From positions 1 through 32,976 of the IMG/VR virus record IMGVR_UViG_3300035670_000828: a DNA stretch of 32,976 nt; one strand, written 5' to 3'. The notes under the pieces are model-generated. The model made no database searches and was not told the DNA's origin. It worked only from the letters and a program-made list of their open reading frames with translations. Within the stretch, counting starts at the first letter, position 1, and each line of letters starts with the position of its first letter. Made by a program: the position numbers and the translations under genes. This document shows positions 30,014 to 32,976 of this stretch, one piece after another. The DNA comes from a virus.

Positions 30014-30177
30014 TGGTTGTTGTCCTTGTCCCGGTTGGATGGGTGGTTGCACATTGCAGCCTCCTTCTGTTCCATGATCTGCTGGAAGCAGTCATGGTGG
30101 GTGAACTGGAACACCATTGTTGCTGGGGTTCCTGTGAAGTCCCGTTCACAGTTCAGACAGTGCAGTTCCTCAATCAT
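30010..30177 (-). CDS. 55-aa putative zinc-finger peptide
   Basis: The protein starts MIEELHCLNCERDFTGTPAT and has a CxxC pair (Cys7, Cys10) and a later HHDC (His28-His29-Cys30), a plausible small zinc finger, followed by a polar end with Cys43. Its ATG overlaps the HTH gene stop as ATGA, and its stop overlaps the membrane protein start as ATGA. Function unknown; nucleic-acid or protein binding is likely for such fingers. Confidence 0.7.
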   Translation of the reverse strand: MIEELHCLNCERDFTGTPATMVFQFTHHDCFQQIMEQKEAAMCNHPSNRDKDNNQ

Positions 30178-30353
30178 GCTTCAGCCTTCTTTCTGAGTGT
30201 CTCGATGTTGTCGGAATGAATGCGGAGTTGACCTGATGGGAGCCTGTAGGACTTCAGGAGTCCCTGATTGGCCCACCTTCTGATGGTCTCTGATGACACC
30301 TGCAGCAACGCTGCAGCCTGTCCGGTGGTTAGGTGCGCGGGTTGTTCGCTCAC
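30174..30353 (-). CDS. 59-aa MerR/excisionase-like helix-turn-helix protein
   Basis: The GTG at 30353 has AAGGA 6 nt upstream. The protein reads HLTTGQAAALLQVSSETIRR then WANQGLLKSYRLPSGQLRIH, a winged-helix/HTH_17 pattern: helix, turn, recognition helix with TIRRW, and a wing at RLPSGQLR. This resembles excisionases and BldC-type regulators. There is no integrase in the window, so a transcription regulator of early genes is likelier than an excisionase. The stop overlaps the next gene as ATGA. Confidence 0.82.
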   Translation of the reverse strand: MSEQPAHLTTGQAAALLQVSSETIRRWANQGLLKSYRLPSGQLRIHSDNIETLRKKAEA

Positions 30354-30382
30354 AATGTGTCCTTGGGGTGTGTGGTGGTCAT
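30350..30382 (-). CDS. 10-codon coupled mini-ORF (possible leader peptide)
   Basis: ATG at 30382 overlaps the previous gene stop (ATGA) and its TGA overlaps the HTH gene's GTG start (GTGA). The reading is MTTTHPKDTL. The mini-ORF contains the AAGGA ribosome site of the HTH gene, so translation could carry ribosomes onto the GTG start. Whether the peptide is made is unknown. Confidence 0.35.
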   Translation of the reverse strand: MTTTHPKDTL

Positions 30383-30573
30383 GGTTGTTCCTGCCTGTTC
30401 ATCCAGCAGGAAGGGTTGTTGCGGTGATGACACCAACCTTTGGTGTCCGTCCAGAACATGAGCCCGTGACAGTCACAGCAGCGGTGTGGTTCTCCTGAAC
30501 CATCCAGATATTGACGGTCAGGGTGGGTGGTGGTGATGAGATCAATCATCACAAGTGTGTTCCGGTCATTCAT
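30379..30573 (-). CDS. 64-aa zinc-finger-like protein
   Basis: The protein starts MNDRNTLVMIDLITTTHPDR and has a compact C-terminal metal site: HRCCDC ... GWCHHRNNPSCW, at least five Cys and three His. The ATG at 30573 overlaps the previous gene by 8 nt (ATGAATGA), and the stop leads into the 10-codon mini-ORF. The HR-x-C-D-C-H-G ... T-x-x-W-C-H style finger is typical of small actinophage early proteins; function unknown. Confidence 0.72.
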   Translation of the reverse strand: MNDRNTLVMIDLITTTHPDRQYLDGSGEPHRCCDCHGLMFWTDTKGWCHHRNNPSCWMNRQEQP

Positions 30574-30802
30574 AGGGAACCTCTGGGATTGTCTCAGGGT
30601 CAATTCCCAGTTCCTCAATCCATGCACCCAACGCAGACATTTTTGCAAACTCGATCTCTGCGTCCGTGCAGGACAACGCTAGAACCTCTGCAACAACTCC
30701 CCATTGAATCTGTTCATCAGTGGAGTCTGCACGGAGACCTGACATCAGCGCATAGGTCAAGCGTGCTTCATGTTCACCCTGTGGTGGGATGAAGTCATTC
30801 AT
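30566..30802 (-). CDS. 78-aa acidic early protein
   Basis: The protein starts MNDFIPPQGEHEARLTYALM and is helical and acidic (DSTDEQIQWGVVAEVLALSCTD, ELGIDPETIPEVPYE). The start overlaps the previous stop as ATGA, and the end overlaps the zinc-finger gene by 8 nt. I do not recognise a family; strong acidity and small size are common in phage proteins that inhibit or mimic nucleic-acid-binding partners, but there is no direct evidence of that here. Confidence 0.7.
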   Translation of the reverse strand: MNDFIPPQGEHEARLTYALMSGLRADSTDEQIQWGVVAEVLALSCTDAEIEFAKMSALGAWIEELGIDPETIPEVPYE

Positions 30803-31005
30803 TGCTGTTCCTTCTGTTTCTTGAGTTGGTGCATGATGCCTTCAATGCGTGTCCGGTCCCTTTGAAGGGTGTCAATTGTGTCTGTGTTGTTGGTGCATTG
30901 ACGTTCATTGGAGATTGCTTGACGGAGACCTGAGTCAGCATCAATGAGCGCAATCAGCAACACGTCAACATCAGCAGCGGTGAGTTGCAGTGTGAAGGTC
31001 TGCAT
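30799..31005 (-). CDS. 68-aa early helical protein
   Basis: The protein starts MQTFTLQLTAADVDVLLIAL and continues with a polar helix (DRTRIEGIMHQLKKQKEQQ). The ATG at 31005 overlaps the previous stop by one base (TGATG), so the longer frame upstream is a shadow. It has a beta strand then two helices, with no catalytic motif. Function unknown. Confidence 0.7.
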   Translation of the reverse strand: MQTFTLQLTAADVDVLLIALIDADSGLRQAISNERQCTNNTDTIDTLQRDRTRIEGIMHQLKKQKEQQ

Positions 31006-31274
31006 CACTTCACCTTGAGTTCTGACCATGTGCCTGACCAGATGACGCGTCCCTTTGCGTTGGGGTCTGAAGGCCACAGAAGATCACGCATCTGTTCCCA
31101 CGTTGTTGAAGGGTCCACCTCTTCAATGGTGGCTGCTTCTGCGTCTTCCCAATCTGACAGTTCACGCTCAGCGAAACGTTCACATGCAGCGCGCGTTCCC
31201 AACCAATATCCCATTGGCTCTCCGTTAGCGTTGCGTGTGACTGCACAGAACTTTGGTTCCTGTGTGGTGTTCAT
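31005..31274 (-). CDS. 89-aa early hypothetical protein
   Basis: The protein starts MNTTQEPKFCAVTRNANGEP, with MGYWLGTRAACERFAERELSD and a Trp-rich end (STTWEQMRDLLWPSD, VIWSGTWSELKVK). The ATG at 31274 overlaps the previous stop by one base (TGATG). It shares the MNTT start and a late TWSEL motif with the next upstream gene (FSTWSELF), which may point to a duplicated pair. Function unknown. Confidence 0.72.
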   Translation of the reverse strand: MNTTQEPKFCAVTRNANGEPMGYWLGTRAACERFAERELSDWEDAEAATIEEVDPSTTWEQMRDLLWPSDPNAKGRVIWSGTWSELKVK

Positions 31275-31456
31275 CAGTTCACTTCCTGTGCAGCGGTGAA
31301 CAGTTCGGACCATGTGCTGAAGTACCCAACAAATGAGATTGCTTCTGGAGTTCCAACGTACAAACGGAAACCTGATCCTGCAGCGGTGAACCAGCAGTTG
31401 GGCCTGTCATGCATTGATTGAGCCCAAAGTTCCTTGACTGAATAGGTGGTGTTCAT
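31274..31456 (-). CDS. 60-aa first gene of the early operon
   Basis: The protein starts MNTTYSVKELWAQSMHD and contains CWFTAAGSGFRLYVG and FVGYFSTWSELFTAAQEVN. The ATG at 31456 follows AAAGGAG at 10 nt and is the first start below the promoter-like sequence at 31506-31533. The in-frame extension upstream to 31552 would cross that promoter and hairpin and is rejected. The MNTT start and TWSEL motif are shared with the next gene. Confidence 0.72.
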   Translation of the reverse strand: MNTTYSVKELWAQSMHDRPNCWFTAAGSGFRLYVGTPEAISFVGYFSTWSELFTAAQEVN

Positions 31457-31477
31457 GGTTGCGTTGCTCCTTTGCTG

Positions 31478-31496
31478 GGGGAACCCTGCGTTCCCC
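31478..31496 (-). promoter_or_regulatory. 5'-UTR hairpin of the early transcript
   Basis: ggggaac-cctgc-gttcccc is a 7-bp perfect stem with a 5-base loop. It falls just downstream of the promoter-like -10 and 22 nt before the first early gene, so it would sit at the very 5' end of the mRNA, where such hairpins can protect against decay. Confidence 0.5.
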
Positions 31497-31505
31497 ACAG
31501 AGACC

Positions 31506-31533
31506 ACTTTACACACATTGACCACATAAGCAA
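31506..31533 (-). promoter_or_regulatory. Candidate early promoter
   Basis: On the minus strand TTGCTT (31533-31528), a 16-base spacer and TAAAGT (31511-31506, fitting the actinobacterial TANNNT -10) lie between the terminator at 31573-31613 and the first early gene. It is the best promoter match I saw in the window, but it is based on consensus alone. Confidence 0.45.
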
Positions 31534-31572
31534 CAACCCCCACAGAACCCAATGCTGGAGCCCCAAAACGCG

Positions 31573-31613
31573 GAAGACCCCCACCTCAACCGTCAAGGGA
31601 GGTGGGGGTCTTC
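31573..31613 (-). terminator. Strong intrinsic terminator of the late/fibre operon
   Basis: gaagacccccacctc (31573-31587) and gaggtgggggtcttc (31599-31613) form a perfect 15-bp stem with an 11-base loop. On the minus strand it is followed by CGCGTTTTGG, a short T-tract. It ends the long late transcript and insulates the early promoter just below. Confidence 0.85.
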
Positions 31614-31640
31614 GCTGACCGGATCAGTTGTGTATGCGGA

Positions 31641-31748
31641 CTAGACACCCCAATGGATGCCCACATCCCTAATCAGAGGTGCAGGGAAACCTCTGTGATC
31701 GATCCGGTAGAACCAGCCAACAACACTCGATGCTGACCTGCAGCTCAC
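31641..31748 (-). CDS. 35-codon possible gene before the terminator
   Basis: A GTG at 31748 overlaps the preceding fibre-like stop as GTGA and opens a frame that ends with TAG at 31643. The protein starts [20 protein letters not shown] and continues FPAPLIRDVGIHWGV. Good coupling and a protein-like composition support it; the short length keeps confidence low. Function unknown. Confidence 0.4.
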   Translation of the reverse strand: MSCRSASSVVGWFYRIDHRGFPAPLIRDVGIHWGV

Positions 31749-32386
31749 ATGACGTTGAAAAAATCTCCGCCATCCGGAGTGAAACTACCCGACACGACGC
31801 CCCCATTGCCTGAGAGGTTCCATGACCAAGTGGTCGACACCGAATCCATTGACGATCTGATGAGGTAAGCGCCACGCAATGACACAGATGATGAGGTAAC
31901 CGGCAGAGCTGTAAACCCTGCCGGGTCTGTCCAAGTCGGGAGTACGTTAAGGGAAACTGCGCTAAAGAACAGTGACCCATACTGAGGAACGCTGAGACTT
32001 GCAGGACTGAGAGTTGTTACAGATGAACCAGACGCTAGTTCCGTGACTGTTGTCGGTCGCGTTATCCCGTTGAAAGCCCAAGCCCCAACAATACGGTTTG
32101 CAGGTGTGGCTGAATAGGTCACAGTCACAACTGTTGAAGTGGTGAACGCAGTAGTCAGGACCGAATACCAGACGTTACAGGTGTTCGCTGTAGTTGTGTT
32201 GCCTAGTTTCACCCAAGTGTTGCTAGCCCCATCGGAAACAGAATTGACAACGACAGTTCCACCACCGCGTGCAGCCAAAATGACAATGTTCCCAACAGGA
32301 ACAGCGCGTGTTGATGTGAACGTGATTGTTGATGCGTTAGCAGCACCAAAGTTCTGACCAACTTCCCCCACGTATTGAATGCTCAC
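31745..32386 (-). CDS. Fibre-associated virion protein, putative
   Basis: With the GTG at 32386 (GTGA overlap with the collagen-like fibre stop) this is 213 aa. It starts [20 protein letters not shown] and is Ser/Thr/Val-rich beta sequence throughout, for example [42 protein letters not shown] and [20 protein letters not shown]. Similar all-beta proteins occur at the end of phage tail modules as tip or receptor-contact proteins. The longer upstream reading with many Cys residues is a shadow of the fibre gene. Confidence 0.72.
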   Translation of the reverse strand: MSIQYVGEVGQNFGAANASTITFTSTRAVPVGNIVILAARGGGTVVVNSVSDGASNTWVKLGNTTTANTCNVWYSVLTTAFTTSTVVTVTYSATPANRIVGAWAFNGITRPTTVTELASGSSVTTLSPASLSVPQYGSLFFSAVSLNVLPTWTDPAGFTALPVTSSSVSLRGAYLIRSSMDSVSTTWSWNLSGNGGVVSGSFTPDGGDFFNVM

Positions 32387-32849
32387 AGTTCCACCACACA
32401 GGCCACACAACCCCACGCAACCTTCACTGTGTCGTAGACAAAGCCAACTGTGGTCACCTTGTTTGCAACTGTTGTTGTTGGAAGAGCAACACCAGATGCA
32501 ACAAATGATGCACCCCATGTGATGGCGCGCGCTGTTCCATCGTCCTTGATGCGGATCAGCAGTTTGTCAAAGTTGGCAGGTGTGCCTGAAAGGTTGGTTG
32601 TCATCGAAGTGATGGCAGTTGCTAGTGCGGTGATTGTGACTGCTTCACAGTTGTCTGTGTTGATTGTTGGTGTTGCTGAACTTGTGATTGTGGTGACTGC
32701 GAGATTGCGCGCACCTGATGCACCTTGAGCACCCTGAGCACCAGTAGCACCCTGAGCACCAGTAGCACCCTGAGCACCAGTAGCACCCTGAGCACCAGTG
32801 TCCCCTTGGGCTCCTTGGGCTCCAGTGGCACCCTGAGGTCCAGTGGCAC
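32383..32849 (-). CDS. Collagen-like tail fibre protein, C-terminal part (joins the 781-1 part)
   Basis: This part holds the last 16 Gly-X-Y triplets and the C-terminal domain of the fibre begun at 781. After trimming the 127-base overlap the full protein has 34 Gly-X-Y triplets (residues about 207-308) and a 107-residue C-terminal domain: [58 protein letters not shown] and [21 protein letters not shown]. The latter is a widespread actinophage fibre ending, probably the trimerising or receptor-facing tip. The 32383 stop overlaps the next gene as GTGA. Confidence 0.9.
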
Positions 32850-32976
32850 CCTGAGGTCCAATGGCACCCTGAGGTCCAGTGGCTCCTTGGGCTCCAGTGT
32901 CCCCTTGGGCTCCTTGGGCTCCAGTGGCACCCTGAGGTCCAATGGCACCCTGAGGTCCAGTGGCTCCTTGGGCTCC
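32850..32976. repeat. Direct terminal repeat, right copy
   Basis: Identical to bases 1-127. It lies in the collagen-like repeat region (ggcaccctgaggtcc and ggctccttgggctcc units), which itself is repetitive. Counting this copy only once keeps the fibre gene in frame. Confidence 0.9.

Noticed and set aside
30174-30353. Excisionase, implying a temperate phage
   Set aside because: The HTH fits excisionases and other small regulators equally well, and no integrase, attachment site or repressor is visible in the complete circle.
32622-32948. A 108-codon minus frame with Leu-Arg-Val-Pro and Glu-Pro-Lys repeats
   Set aside because: It is the collagen-like repeat read in the wrong frame; the Gly-X-Y frame continues into the conserved fibre C-terminus and across the junction.
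32700-32976. Short tandem repeats that might suggest a CRISPR array
   Set aside because: The units are contiguous, codon-phased Gly-X-Y repeats with no unique spacers.

Overview
The window looks like the complete, circularly assembled genome of a siphovirus (HK97-type capsid, long non-contractile tail) infecting an actinobacterium. The evidence for the host is indirect: a WhiB-family regulator, an Rpf-like lysozyme-fold lipoprotein, an r1t-type holin and actinophage-style terminase, tail and PrimPol genes. The first and last 127 bases are identical and lie inside one collagen-like fibre gene. Trimming one copy closes a circle of 32,849 bp and restores one uninterrupted 415-codon frame. I see no integrase, no clear repressor, no tRNA, no CRISPR array and no insertion sequence, so a lytic lifestyle is the simplest reading. 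All genes but one run on the minus strand, and many are joined by ATGA, GTGA, TTGA or TGATG overlaps, which suggests long translationally coupled operons.

In transcription order (falling coordinates), the natural left end is probably near 19.2 kb, between the HNH gene and the packaging genes. From there come a small zinc-ribbon PrimPol-like protein, terminase small and large subunits, a two-helix membrane peptide, portal, prohead protease with an extra N-terminal domain, major capsid protein, a glycosyltransferase and a methyltransferase, head-tail connector, tail terminator, a 56-aa protein and the major tail protein. The tail assembly chaperone pair follows, with a canonical -1 slippery heptamer, then an HK97-gp10-like protein, a tape measure with three exact-length 45-residue repeats, and two minor tail proteins. 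Next is a lysis/miscellaneous block: amidase endolysin, a membrane/coiled-coil protein, a metallophosphoesterase, a DUF6378-like protein, a 44-aa acidic protein and a holin. The run ends in the fibre genes, which cross the window junction and stop at a strong intrinsic terminator near 31.6 kb.

Below that terminator, a promoter-like sequence at 31.5 kb starts a second run of small coupled early genes: zinc-ribbon peptides, tiny membrane proteins, a MerR/excisionase-like HTH, an Hjc-like nuclease and WhiB. These lead into a C5-cytosine methyltransferase, a Cas4/RecB-like nuclease, a possible ssDNA-binding protein, an N6/N4 DNA methyltransferase, an Rpf-like lipoprotein, a PAPS-reductase-like enzyme, a large PrimPol-ATPase replication protein and an HNH nuclease. 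The 3' part of the replication gene carries an iteron-like array of GGCGCGGTT repeats and may be the replication origin. A single small membrane protein (27.6-27.8 kb) is the only plausible plus-strand gene.

The best candidates for new biology are the iteron-like array inside the replication gene, the glycosyltransferase-methyltransferase pair next to the capsid gene, the Rpf-like lipoprotein outside the lysis cassette, and the chain of very small coupled zinc-ribbon and membrane genes.
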